Assembly: GCA_025936205.1 (NCBI GenBank)
Contig: JAICTU010000008.1
Location: 1-45,942 of the forward strand
Length of the DNA stretch: 45,942 nucleotides
Reading direction: 5' to 3'
DNA from: Polyangiaceae bacterium
Lineage (GTDB): Bacteria; Myxococcota; Polyangia; Polyangiales; Polyangiaceae
In this document: one piece after another, positions 18,584 through 28,680 of the stretch
Position numbering within the stretch: the first letter of the stretch is position 1
Layout of the letters: every line of letters begins with the position of its first letter
The notes under the pieces: model-generated
The model's input: the letters and a program-made list of their open reading frames with translations, nothing else
Told to the model about the DNA's origin: nothing
The model's database searches: none
Program-made: the position numbers and the translations under genes

Positions 18584-19291
18584 TCAAGACGACCTCGCCG
18601 CGGCGTCATCAATGTCGAATGCGCCGTAGCGAAGAACTCCCCGCCGCAACAGCCAGCTCCTTGCTGGCACGACCGGGGCATCCAGCTCGGACCTGGCTGG
18701 CCACCGGGCGCGCGCTCGCGATGCTCCAAACGCGAGCTCGAGGGGCCGCTGGAAGCCGTCGAACCAGGGCGCAGACGAACGGGTGTCGATGAAACCAGGT
18801 GCGACGGATCGCGCGTGCTTGTGCGCATTGAGCAGCACGTAGCGCAGGGCAAAGTGGACAGCGCGCGGCGACCGGAGGGCACGCGCGTGGTAGCGGTCTG
18901 CAAAGACGCGGCCCTTGCGCTCGAGCCGGCGATTGACGGCCCTCGCCAGCCGTACCGACAGGCCCTGCATCCCTCGAGACAGTGCGCGTCGATCACCCGC
19001 TTCGGCAATCAAGTGGAGATGATTCCTCTGCACGCAGAAGTGTACGAGGCGGAAGCCGAAGCGCAGCTGGCCGTTGGCGAGCGCAAGCTGAACCTTGCCG
19101 AACAACTTCTCCAGTCGCAGCGACGGCAGGCCGGCGACGAGCCGCAGGGTGACGTGCACAGGGTGGTGCCGCGAGAGCGCTGGGCGCGGGACGTGGGCCA
19201 CCCCGGTGGCGCCGCCCTTGGGGCGGCCAGCGCCCTTGCGGCGGCCTCCCCAGGTCTTGAATCGAAAGGCGAGCTGTCCTCCCCGCACCAT
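18584..19291 (-). CDS. REP-associated tyrosine transposase-like protein (Y1/HUH, RAYT type)
   Basis: 235 residues. Single-strand endonuclease fold of the IS200/RAYT superfamily. Landmarks: the lead-in GGRRKGAGRPKG with VPRPALSRHHPVHVTLRL, the metal-binding HUH motif HLH (91-93, in QRNHLHLIAE), RRLERKGRVFADRYHARAL, and a candidate catalytic Tyr151 in RYVLLNAHKHA. All expected core motifs are intact. Such genes are usually single-copy, domesticated-looking and flanked by REP-like palindromes instead of IS ends. An inverted repeat lies immediately upstream (19298-19381). No target duplication or IS border was seen. The C-terminal 60 residues are less conserved. Confidence 0.82.
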   Translation of the reverse strand: MVRGGQLAFRFKTWGGRRKGAGRPKGGATGVAHVPRPALSRHHPVHVTLRLVAGLPSLRLEKLFGKVQLALANGQLRFGFRLVHFCVQRNHLHLIAEAGDRRALSRGMQGLSVRLARAVNRRLERKGRVFADRYHARALRSPRAVHFALRYVLLNAHKHARSVAPGFIDTRSSAPWFDGFQRPLELAFGASRARARWPARSELDAPVVPARSWLLRRGVLRYGAFDIDDAAARSS

Positions 19292-19689
19292 GACTTGATT
19301 CTGGCAGAGAAATTGAATCGGGGCTCGGCGTGCGCGGCACCCGCGGTCGACACACCACCCGACCCCCTTCGCTGCCAGAATGAGCCAAGGTTCGCTGCGT
19401 CAGAGAGGACCCCCAGCCGCTGAATCGTGACCCAACTGGTGCCGAAGTGAGAGCGGCAGCGGGCATCTCCTGGCGACGCGCGCGGACGTGTGGGCCCGAG
19501 CCCTGTCTGATTCTCAGCTCGCGGCAGTGTCCCAGTTTTTGTGAGGCGTCAGGTTCCTCCTCGCGTTGCGCTTCGTCGAACGCGTGTCCGCGTGGCGCGG
19601 ATACGCGGCTGCCGCAGTGCCGTGGCCCGTGGCTTTTTTCGTCGCGCCTGGCTCTTGGCTCAGGCCACGCGCGGCGTGTTGCAGGGCTG
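19292..19689. other. Intergenic region upstream of transposase-like gene
   Basis: 398 bases between the transposase-like gene and the small lipoprotein gene on the same strand. It holds the inverted repeat at 19298-19381. Nothing else could be supported: the open frames through it have no ribosome binding site or recognisable product, and there is no clear terminator. Confidence 0.5.
19298..19381. repeat. Imperfect 14-bp inverted repeat next to transposase-like gene
   Basis: ATTCTGGCAGAGAA (19298-19311) faces TTCGCTGCCAGAAT (19368-19381); 13 of 14 positions are complementary and the spacer is 56 bases. The inner arm starts 7 bases before the transposase-like start codon. This is compatible with a REP-type element recognised by the protein, one end of a mobile unit, or an autoregulatory operator. 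Confidence 0.5.
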
Positions 19690-19944
19690 CTATTGCATCG
19701 TGTGACACTGGCAGACCTGGCAGCCTTGCTCGGTGATGCGGCAGTTCTGTCCGAAGACGCAGGCCTTGGCGCGATCGCCGCCGGGACAGAAGGGGACGTC
19801 TTTTCGGGAAGTGGTGGCCGCGTTGGTGCTGGGCGGGTCGCCGGTGACCGGCGGTTCGCCCACGTTTTCCATCGCCGCGCAGCCCGCAAAGAACAGCGCG
19901 CAGACCGTGAAGAGAACCTTGCAGGAGATGGAAGGCTTTGCCAT
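19690..19944 (-). CDS. Small Cys-rich lipoprotein
   Basis: 84 residues; family not recognised. Signal peptide and lipobox FFAGC (Cys22), a short linker rich in Pro, Thr and Asn, then a compact tail with six Cys (CPGGDRAKACVFGQNC, CQVCQC). The tail suggests a disulfide-knotted mini-domain. The length and the Cys-rich end are reminiscent of the Cys modules found in other lipoproteins of this window. GTGGGGCG lies a few bases upstream of the ATG. It lies 59 bases downstream of the histidine kinase gene on the same strand, so it could be the last gene of that operon. Confidence 0.7.
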   Translation of the reverse strand: MAKPSISCKVLFTVCALFFAGCAAMENVGEPPVTGDPPSTNAATTSRKDVPFCPGGDRAKACVFGQNCRITEQGCQVCQCHTMQ

Positions 19945-20003
19945 TTCGCCCCACTCTAGCCGCGCGTCGCGGGAGCGTCCAGCCGCCGGCCGCGGAGCGT
20001 GAT

Positions 20004-21440
20004 TCAGGCTTGTTCGAGCGCGATCTTGCCGGCGGTATCGCCATCGGAGTCGCTCTCCGATACGTCGGCGTCTCCGCCGCTGGCTGGAACCGTGACGTGG
20101 AAGCAGGTGCCGTTGCGTTTGTCGCTTTCGACACGCACGCTGCCGCCGTGCGCCACCAGGATGCGGCGCACCACGGTCAGTCCAAGGCCGACGCCGCCCG
20201 TGGCGCGGTTGCGGCTGCGGTCGGTGCGAAAGAAGGGTTCGAACACGCGCTCGAGGTCCGCCGGCGCGATGCCGATGCCGTGATCGCGCACGCGGATCTC
20301 GAGCGCCGCGGGGAAGGCGATCGCTTCGGCTTCGAGCTCGATGGGTTGGCCCGGGTCGGAGAACTTCGCGGCGTTGTCGAGCAGGTTGTCGAGCACGCGC
20401 CGGAGCAGGCTCGGATCGGCTTGCAAGACCGGCAGGCTTTCGCTCCAGCGCCCGCGCAATGTGCGCTCCGGGAAGCGACGAGCGAAGCGGGCGCTCGCCG
20501 CTTCGAGCAATTCCGTGCCTTCGAGCCGCTGGCGGCGCAAGGGCGGTACTGCGTCCGTGCCTGCTCCGCGCTCCAGATCCAGGCGCGCCGCGGTCATGAT
20601 GTCGTCGAGCAGCGGCTCGAGCTCGCCCAGATCTTCCTCGATGTCTTGCAGATAGGTTTGGGCGCGCGCCATGTCGCCCTCGCGCGCCAGCTCGAGCGCG
20701 AGGCGGATGCGCGCCAGGGGTGTGCGCAGCTCGTGCGAGACGTTGGCCAGCAGCTCCTTCTCCGAGCGGCGCAGCGCCACGATGCGATCGGCCATCTCGT
20801 CGAAGGCGTGCGCCAGATCGCCGATCTCGTCCTTGCGCGGCGAGCGTGCCCGCACCGAGAGGTTGCCAGCCCCGAGCGCGCGCGTCAGCTTCGCCAGCTT
20901 CTCGACGGGCGCGCTGATCGAGCGCGCCAGCGGCATCGAAGCCAGCGCGATCACCAGCAGGGCCGCAGCCAGCTGCGCCGCTGCGGTACCCAGCGGCAAG
21001 GGCGGTACCGGATACTTCATGAGCGCATAGCGGGCAAGGCTGCCATCCGGGCCACGCAGCGCGACCAGACCGCGCCCCTCGGCGAAGCGCGTGTTCTGAC
21101 GATCGAGCGCCGCCAGCTCCTCGGCGTCGAGCGGCGGTGGCGCGGTCTGCGCGTTGCTGGCGAGCAACTCGCCGCCGCGAGCGAAGAAGGAGATCTCGAT
21201 GCGGGCGCGTTCGCGCAGATCGCTGAGCTCGCTCTGCAAGCGCTCCGGGTCGTTCAGCAAGCTGTCGAGGTGCCAGGCGATCCAGGCGGTGCTCGGGCGC
21301 GAGGGCCCTTCGATCGCCGGCGCCAGCAAGTAGCTGCCGACCAGGAAGCTCGCGCCCGCCGCCAGCGCCAGCAGCAAGATGCCGTGCAAGTAGACCCGCA
21401 GCAGCAGCCGGCGCCCGCGCAGCCAGGCGCGCGCAGTCAT
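20004..21440 (-). CDS. Sensor histidine kinase (HAMP, class I)
   Basis: 478 residues, inner membrane. TM1 about 14-38 (VYLHGILLLALAAGASFLVG), periplasmic sensor about 40-150, TM2 about 152-174, and HAMP to about 225 (LARSISAPVEKLAKLTRALG). Phospho-acceptor His236 lies in the H-box VSHELRTPLARIRL. The ATP-binding domain has the N-box (VLDNLLDNAAKFSDPG), G1 (DHGIGIAP), F-box (FEPFFRTDRSR) and G2 (GGVGLGLTVV). ATG 21440 overlaps the response regulator's stop by four bases (ATGA), so the pair is translationally coupled. The RND efflux operon diverges from it, suggesting the system senses envelope stress or a toxic compound. Confidence 0.95.
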   Translation of the reverse strand: MTARAWLRGRRLLLRVYLHGILLLALAAGASFLVGSYLLAPAIEGPSRPSTAWIAWHLDSLLNDPERLQSELSDLRERARIEISFFARGGELLASNAQTAPPPLDAEELAALDRQNTRFAEGRGLVALRGPDGSLARYALMKYPVPPLPLGTAAAQLAAALLVIALASMPLARSISAPVEKLAKLTRALGAGNLSVRARSPRKDEIGDLAHAFDEMADRIVALRRSEKELLANVSHELRTPLARIRLALELAREGDMARAQTYLQDIEEDLGELEPLLDDIMTAARLDLERGAGTDAVPPLRRQRLEGTELLEAASARFARRFPERTLRGRWSESLPVLQADPSLLRRVLDNLLDNAAKFSDPGQPIELEAEAIAFPAALEIRVRDHGIGIAPADLERVFEPFFRTDRSRNRATGGVGLGLTVVRRILVAHGGSVRVESDKRNGTCFHVTVPASGGDADVSESDSDGDTAGKIALEQA

Positions 21441-22195
21441 TCCTTGTGCTCCGGCGCGGGTTTTGGCTCCGAGCCGTCTGGTCCTTCCGCTTCGGGCGGC
21501 TCTGCCTTCGGGTTCAGCAGGTAGCCGGAGCCGCGCACCGTCTTGAGCAGCACGGGGTGCCGCGGGTCGTCACCCAGCTTCTGGCGCAGGCGCGAGATGC
21601 GCACGTCGATCGAGCGATCGAACGCTTCGTCCGCGTTGCCCTTGGCCAGCTCCAGCAGTCGCTCGCGGCTGAGCACGCGGCCCGCGTTGTCCGCCAGCAC
21701 ACGCAGCAGCGAGAACTCGTACGAGGTGAGGTTCAGCGCGCGGCCGTCGAGCGAGGCGCTCAGGCTGCCCGCGTCGAGCATCAGCCGCCCGACTCGGATC
21801 TGGTCTTCCGGCCCCGCGCGCCCCTGCGCCCGGCGCGCCACCGCTTGCACGCGCGCCAGCAGCTCGCGCGCGGAGAACGGCTTGGTCACGTAGTCGTCGG
21901 CGCCCAGCTCCAGCCCGAGCACGCGATCGGCGACCTCGACGCGCGCGGTGACCACGATGATCGGCACGTGCGACTTGCTGCGGATCTGCCGGCAGACTTC
22001 GAAGCCGTCGCGCCCGGGCAGCATCAGGTCGAGCACGACCACATCGATGTCGCTGCGGATGCCTTCGCGTATCGCACTGTTCCCGTCCGAAACCCCGGTC
22101 ACGGTGATCTCGTGTTGCTCGAGGTAATCGCGGGTCAGGCGCGCGAGCTTCGCGTCGTCTTCCACGAGCAAAACATGCAGGCGGCCATGATCCAT
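21437..22195 (-). CDS. OmpR/PhoB-family response regulator
   Basis: 252 residues. Receiver domain with acidic pocket (LLVEDD), phospho-acceptor Asp56 in VVLDLMLPG, Thr in VVTAR and Lys105 in YVTKPF. A winged-helix DNA-binding domain covers about 130-235 (LTSYEFSLLRVLADNAGRVL, DVRISRLRQKLGDDPRHP, VRGSGYLL). A short acidic Pro-rich tail follows. First gene of the pair with the histidine kinase. ATG 22195 fits the receiver start; the upstream Shine-Dalgarno is weak (CCCGAG). It probably binds the palindromes in 22196-22359 and controls both itself and the divergent efflux genes (inference). Confidence 0.95.
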   Translation of the reverse strand: MDHGRLHVLLVEDDAKLARLTRDYLEQHEITVTGVSDGNSAIREGIRSDIDVVVLDLMLPGRDGFEVCRQIRSKSHVPIIVVTARVEVADRVLGLELGADDYVTKPFSARELLARVQAVARRAQGRAGPEDQIRVGRLMLDAGSLSASLDGRALNLTSYEFSLLRVLADNAGRVLSRERLLELAKGNADEAFDRSIDVRISRLRQKLGDDPRHPVLLKTVRGSGYLLNPKAEPPEAEGPDGSEPKPAPEHKE

Positions 22196-22212
22196 GTGTT
22201 GACTCGGGGTTC

Positions 22213-22265
22213 GGGGTATCCCCAAGGGGCCCGGGGTCCGGGCTCTCCCCGGGGTATTATACCCC
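22213..22265. promoter_or_regulatory. Palindromes with embedded -10 between regulator and efflux operon
   Basis: Two related dyads: GGGGTATCCCC (22213-22223) and GGGGTATTATACCCC (22251-22265). The second has 7-bp arms around one T and contains TATAAT on the minus strand (22256-22261), a perfect -10 pointing at the response regulator, about 60 bases from its start. On the plus strand the same site reads TATTAT. No convincing -35 is seen, which fits a promoter that needs an activator. Confidence 0.45.
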
Positions 22266-22306
22266 CGCGTGCAAGACTCGACGGGCGCAGCCCTCAGGCC
22301 TACACA

Positions 22307-22319
22307 GATTGAAACAATC
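22307..22319. promoter_or_regulatory. 13-bp dyad GATTG-AAA-CAATC
   Basis: 5-bp perfect arms around AAA, 40 bases before the efflux adaptor gene. It is AT-rich compared with its surroundings, which makes it stand out as an operator or a promoter-proximal site. It is unrelated in sequence to the GGGGTAT palindromes nearby. Confidence 0.3.
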
Positions 22320-22359
22320 GAGACAGAGTAGCGCAAGTCGCAGGCCGTAGGTTCAGAGA

Positions 22360-23574
22360 ATGACAGCACGACGCCTGAAGCACTGGCTGCCGATCGCGGC
22401 CTTTTCGCTCGTGTGCGTCAGTGCTGCGGGTTGGGGGCTCGGGCTGGGGCGCAGCCCATCGGCATCAGGAAGCCCCACACACGGCAACGCTCGCGGCGCC
22501 GCGGCGGCTGCTCCGGTGACGGTCGCGCCGGCGCGCACCGAAGACGTGCCCATCGAGCTCGAGGCCTTCGGCACCGTGGAGGCGAGCTCCACGGTGGAGG
22601 TGGTGCCGCAGGTCACGGGTCTGATCACCGAGGTTCACTTCCGCGAGGGCGCCTTCGTGAAGAAGGGGGACTTGCTGTTCAGCGTCGACACGCGGCCTTA
22701 CCGCGCTTCGCAAGCAGCGGCGCAGGCCGAGTTGGCGAAGAGTCTGGCGCTCGCGCAACAGACCGCGAGCGAGGCGGAGCGCTATCTGGAGCTGGAGCGG
22801 CAAGGCGTGGCGACCGCGCAGCAGCGCGCGCAGGCGCAGGCGGACGCGGCCTCTTCGCGGGCCCAGGTGAACCAGCTGCGCGCTCAGCTCGACAGCGCCA
22901 ATCTGAACGTGAAGTTCACGCGCATCACCGCGCCGATCGACGGCAAGACGGGCGCGCTGCTCGTGCACGCCGGCAATGTGATCCACGCCAACGCGCCGGA
23001 ACCGCTGGTGGTGATTCGCAGCCTCTCGCCGGTGCTGGTGCGCTTCGCGGTGCCGCAGCTCTATCTGGCGCAGATCCGCGAGAGCTTCGCCGGGCAGCCG
23101 CTCTCCGTGCGCGCCATTCCTCGGGCAACAGGGTCGGCAGGGGAGGGCGCGCGGCCCGTGGAGGGTTTGCTCACCTTCATGGAGAACAGCGTCGATCCCG
23201 CGACGGGCACGATCGCGCTCAAGGCCACCTTTACCAACGCCGACCAGCAGCTCTGGCCGGGCGCCAGCGTGGACGTGGTGCTGACGCTCGGCACCGATCG
23301 TCAAGCGCTGGTCGTGCCGGCGCAAGCGGTGCGCGACGCGCAGGATGGCTCGTACGTGTTCGTGGTCGGGCGCGACCAGAGGGCGCAGCAACGGCCGGTG
23401 GAGGTGCTGCGCAGCACGCCGCGCCTGGCGGTGCTGCGGGATGGGGTGCAGGCCGGCGACCAGGTGGTGACGGACGGCTACATCCGTCTGCGCGACGGCA
23501 CTCCGGTGACGATCCAGAAGCCCGCGCCGGGCCCCGAGCATGCCAGCACCGCGGCATCCGGGGCGGCGCCATGA
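22360..23574 (+). CDS. RND efflux periplasmic adaptor (membrane fusion protein)
   Basis: 404 residues. N-terminal membrane anchor or signal (PIAAFSLVCVSAAGWGLGLG). Beta-barrel/lipoyl half-motifs are GTVEASSTVEVVPQVTGLI (about 71-89) and VKFTRITAPIDGKTGALLVH (second half). A helical hairpin lies between them (AAQAELAKSLALAQQ and LRAQLDSANLNV). A beta-barrel and membrane-proximal domain with VDPATGTIALKATFTN and WPGASVDVVLTLG completes the MdtA-like layout. It bridges the RND pump to an outer-membrane channel; no TolC-type gene is in the window. The next gene starts 13 bases later with its ribosome binding site over this stop, so the two form an operon. Confidence 0.95.
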   Translation: MTARRLKHWLPIAAFSLVCVSAAGWGLGLGRSPSASGSPTHGNARGAAAAAPVTVAPARTEDVPIELEAFGTVEASSTVEVVPQVTGLITEVHFREGAFVKKGDLLFSVDTRPYRASQAAAQAELAKSLALAQQTASEAERYLELERQGVATAQQRAQAQADAASSRAQVNQLRAQLDSANLNVKFTRITAPIDGKTGALLVHAGNVIHANAPEPLVVIRSLSPVLVRFAVPQLYLAQIRESFAGQPLSVRAIPRATGSAGEGARPVEGLLTFMENSVDPATGTIALKATFTNADQQLWPGASVDVVLTLGTDRQALVVPAQAVRDAQDGSYVFVVGRDQRAQQRPVEVLRSTPRLAVLRDGVQAGDQVVTDGYIRLRDGTPVTIQKPAPGPEHASTAASGAAP

Positions 23575-23587
23575 AGGGGGCGGCGCC

Positions 23588-26500
23588 GTGAACCTCTCCG
23601 CCCTCTTCATCCGCCGGCCCGTGGCGACCAGCTTGATCATGCTGGCGCTGCTGCTGTTCGGCTTGATGGCTTACCTCGGGCTGCCGGTGGCGGCCTTGCC
23701 CGACGTCGATTTCCCGACCATCCAGGTGACCGCGAACCTGCCGGGTGCCAGCGCGGAGACGATGGCCTCCTCGGTGGCCACGCCGCTGGAGCGAGAGTTC
23801 TCGGCGATCGACGGGCTCGACTCGATGAGCTCCGCGAACGCGCTGGGCGTGACCAGCGTCACCTTGCAGTTCAATCTCGGGCGGGAGCTCGACTCCGCGG
23901 CGCAAGACGTGCAGGCGGCCATCGCGCGCGCGACGCCGCGTCTACCGCGCGACATGCCGACGCCGCCCAGCTATCGCAAGGTCAACCCGGCGGATCAGTC
24001 GATCGTGCTGCTGTCGCTCAGCTCCTCCAGCTTGCCGCTGTACGAGGTGGACGAGTACGCGGAGACGCAGCTGGCCCAGCGCATCTCGCAGGTGCGCGGC
24101 GTCGCCCAGGTGCAGGTGTACGGCTCACAGAAGTACGCGGTGCGCCTGCAGGTCGACGCGGAGAAGCTCGCCGCGGCGGGTATCGGCCTGGATCAGGTCT
24201 CGGACGCGGTGAGGAACGCCAACGTCAACCTGCCCACGGGCACGCTCTACGGCCCCAACAAGGCGTTTGCGATCGAGGCCGATGGCCAGCTGAAGCGCGG
24301 TCCGGACTATCGCTCGCTGATCGTCGCCTACCGCAACGGCGCGCCGATTCGCTTCGCCGACCTCGGGCGCTCACTCGACAGCGTGGAGAACGACAAGACG
24401 GCCGCCTGGATCGGCAGGCCCGAGGGGCTGGAGCGCGCGGTGGTGCTGGGCGTGCAGAAGCAGCCCGGAGCGAACACCGTGGAGGTAGCCCGCTCGGTCA
24501 TGGAGTTGCTGCCGCGCTTCCGCAAGGACACGCCCGCGGCGGTGAGCCTGGACGTGCTGCTCGATCGCTCCACGACCGTACGCGAGTCGGTCCACGACGT
24601 GCAGCTCACGCTGCTCATCACCCTGGTGCTGGTGGTGACGGTGATCTTCACCTTCTTGCGCCGCGCCACCGCCACCTTGATCCCCAGCGCCAGCATGCCG
24701 CTCGCGCTCTTCGCGACGTTCGCGGCCATGTACCTGCTCGGCTTCTCGCTGAACAATCTGTCGCTGATGGCGCTGACCCTGAGCGTGGGCTTCGTCGTCG
24801 ACGACGCGATCGTGGTGCTGGAGAACATCGTGCGCCACGTGGAGCTGGGCAAGAGCCCGATGCAGGCAGCCTTCGACGCCAGCCGGGAGATCGGTTTCAC
24901 GATCGTGTCGATGACGCTGTCGCTGGCGGCGGTGTTCGTGCCGTTTCTGTTCCTGGGCGGCATCGTCGGCAGGTTGTTCCAGGAGTTTGCCGTCACGATC
25001 GCGATCGCGATCCTGGTCTCCGGCGTGGTCTCGCTCACGCTCACGCCGATGCTGGCCTCGCGCTGGCTCAGCCCGCACTCGGGTCACGCGCACCAAGGCC
25101 GATTCTATCGCGTCACGGAGCGGGCCTTCAACGCCGGCACCGCTTTTTACGGCCACACGCTGCACACGGTGTTGGGCCATCGCCGCCTGACGCTCGCCGC
25201 CTCGTTCCTGGTGCTGGCGGCCAGCGTGGTGCTGTTCGTGCGCATCCCCAAAGGCTTCTTGCCGACGGAGGATATCGACCAGCTCTCCGTGACCACCGAG
25301 GCCGTGGAGGGCATTTCCTTCCAGGCGGTCTCCGAGCGCCAGCAGCAGATCGCCGAGCTCGTGCGCGTGGATCCGGATGTGGAGGCGTTCATGTCCTCGG
25401 TCGGTTCGCGCGGCGGGCGTGCGGCGACCAACCAGGGCAACATGATCTTGCGCTTGCGGCCCAAGAGCGAGCGCGAGCGCAGCGCCGACCAGATCGCTCG
25501 CGAGCTCGGGCCACGGCTGGGGCAGGTGCCGGGCATGCGCTCCTTCATCTCGGTGCCGCCCGCGATCCGCCTGGGGGGCAGGCAGAGCAAGAGTGAGTAC
25601 CAGCTCACCCTGCAGGGCACCGACACCCAGGCGCTGTACGAGCAGGCGCCACGGCTCGCGGAGGAGCTGGCGAAGTCGCCGGCGCTGACCGACGTGACCA
25701 CCGACGTGCAGCTGAACAACCCCGAGATCGGCGTGAACATCGATCGCGACCGGGCCGCGCAGCTGGGCGTATCCGTGAACGCCATCGAGGAGACGCTGTA
25801 CAGCGCCTACGGCTCGCGCCAGGTCTCCACCATCTTCGCGCCGAGCAACAGCTACCAGGTGATCCTGGAGCTCGACCCCAGCACCCAGCGCGACCCGAGG
25901 GCGCTGGAGAAGCTGTACGTGCGCTCCGACGCCGGCACACTGGTGCCGCTCACGTCGCTGGCGAGGCTGGAGCCGCGCGTCGGGCCGCTCTCCGTGAACC
26001 ACACGGGGCAGCTGCCGTCTGCCACGGTCTCGTTCAACGTGCGCGCGGGCCACGCGCTGAGCGACGCCATCGACGCGGCGGAGCAGGGCGCGCGGCGCGT
26101 GCTGCCGGAGAGCATCACCACCAGCTTCCAGGGCTCGGCCGAGGCCTTCCAGTCGTCGCTGAGCAACCTCGGGCGGCTGCTCTTGATCAGTGTGTTCGTG
26201 ATCTATCTGGTGCTGGGCGTGCTGTACGAGAGCACCATCCACCCGCTCACGATCCTCTCGGCGCTGCCCTTCGCCGGCTTCGGCGCGCTGCTCAGCCTCG
26301 AGCTCTTCGGCTTCGACCTGAACGTGTACGCCTTCGTGGGCGTGATCTTGCTCGTCGGCCTGGTGAAGAAGAACGGCATCATGATGGTCGATTTCGCGGT
26401 CGAGGTCGGCAAAGATCCCAACAAGACTGCGTATGAGGCGATCCACGAGGCATGTCTGGTGCGCTTCCGCCCGATCATGATGACCACGCTGGCGGCGCTG

Positions 26501-26725
26501 CTCGGCACGTTGCCGATCGCGCTGGGTCAGGGCGCCGGCGCGGAATCGCGCCAGCCGCTGGGGGTGGCGGTGGTGGGCGGGCTACTCTTCTCGCAGATGC
26601 TCACGCTCTACGTGACGCCCGTCTTCTATCTGTACATGGAAGACTTCCGGCACTGGCTCGGCCGCTTCCGGAGAAGGCAAGGAATCGAAGCCTGGCGCGA
26701 GCACGAGCCAGCTCCGGGAGAATGA
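23588..26725 (+). CDS. RND (HAE1-type, MdtB/C-like) efflux transporter
   Basis: 1045 residues, the normal length. Proton-driven inner-membrane drug pump. N-terminal NLSALFIRRPVATSLIMLAL, porter domains between TM1 and TM2, and the second half after about residue 540. Proton-relay residues: Asp-Asp in SVGFVVDDAIVVLEN (TM4) and Lys in LVGLVKKNGIMMVDF (TM10). The signature GFLPTEDIDQLSVTTEA opens the second porter region. GTG 23588 is preceded by AAGGGGG eight bases upstream; an ATG at 23540 would overlap the adaptor and has no support. MdtBC-like sequence suggests export of amphipathic organic compounds rather than metal ions. Confidence 0.96.
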   Translation: MNLSALFIRRPVATSLIMLALLLFGLMAYLGLPVAALPDVDFPTIQVTANLPGASAETMASSVATPLEREFSAIDGLDSMSSANALGVTSVTLQFNLGRELDSAAQDVQAAIARATPRLPRDMPTPPSYRKVNPADQSIVLLSLSSSSLPLYEVDEYAETQLAQRISQVRGVAQVQVYGSQKYAVRLQVDAEKLAAAGIGLDQVSDAVRNANVNLPTGTLYGPNKAFAIEADGQLKRGPDYRSLIVAYRNGAPIRFADLGRSLDSVENDKTAAWIGRPEGLERAVVLGVQKQPGANTVEVARSVMELLPRFRKDTPAAVSLDVLLDRSTTVRESVHDVQLTLLITLVLVVTVIFTFLRRATATLIPSASMPLALFATFAAMYLLGFSLNNLSLMALTLSVGFVVDDAIVVLENIVRHVELGKSPMQAAFDASREIGFTIVSMTLSLAAVFVPFLFLGGIVGRLFQEFAVTIAIAILVSGVVSLTLTPMLASRWLSPHSGHAHQGRFYRVTERAFNAGTAFYGHTLHTVLGHRRLTLAASFLVLAASVVLFVRIPKGFLPTEDIDQLSVTTEAVEGISFQAVSERQQQIAELVRVDPDVEAFMSSVGSRGGRAATNQGNMILRLRPKSERERSADQIARELGPRLGQVPGMRSFISVPPAIRLGGRQSKSEYQLTLQGTDTQALYEQAPRLAEELAKSPALTDVTTDVQLNNPEIGVNIDRDRAAQLGVSVNAIEETLYSAYGSRQVSTIFAPSNSYQVILELDPSTQRDPRALEKLYVRSDAGTLVPLTSLARLEPRVGPLSVNHTGQLPSATVSFNVRAGHALSDAIDAAEQGARRVLPESITTSFQGSAEAFQSSLSNLGRLLLISVFVIYLVLGVLYESTIHPLTILSALPFAGFGALLSLELFGFDLNVYAFVGVILLVGLVKKNGIMMVDFAVEVGKDPNKTAYEAIHEACLVRFRPIMMTTLAALLGTLPIALGQGAGAESRQPLGVAVVGGLLFSQMLTLYVTPVFYLYMEDFRHWLGRFRRRQGIEAWREHEPAPGE

Positions 26726-26728
26726 GCT

Positions 26729-28366
<1,638 letters not shown>

Positions 28367-28680
28367 CGGCGATCAATGCCAAAGGGGGCGCGGGTGGGTG
28401 AGGCGCAGCTGCTCGGCGACCAAAAAGTCCGCGCAGAGAGGGTTGCGCCGGATCGGGACGCCGTGCCTCGCGCGGGCGTGCACGAGGGAGGAGCAGAGCG
28501 TGAAAGCGAGATTGGAACGAAGGCAGGCGCCGAGCAAGGGGCCCTACGTGCACCCGTCGGGTGATGTGGAGAGGAACACTCTGCGCCGCTGCCAAAACCG
28601 GACCCGCGAGGCGCTTGCGGCGATGTCAGAGCAGCAGCGAGTGAAGCGCGATGGCGCAGCTCGGGAAGCGCTCGGAGAGC
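28367..28680. other. Intergenic region between hybrid kinase and glycosyltransferase
   Basis: 314 bases. A 56-codon minus-strand open segment (28376-28543) ends just before the kinase start and in its frame, but has no ATG/GTG start with a ribosome binding site and no recognised product. A weak CACCC/GGGTG hairpin lies at 28551-28563. I see no strong promoter or terminator. Confidence 0.45.

Noticed and set aside
22465..23640. Long minus-strand frame across the efflux adaptor
   Set aside because: Antisense to a well-supported adaptor gene; His/Arg-rich shadow composition.
28376..28543. Minus-strand 56-codon open segment ending just before the hybrid kinase, in the same frame
   Set aside because: No start codon with a ribosome binding site and no recognised product; possibly a decayed or chance frame.
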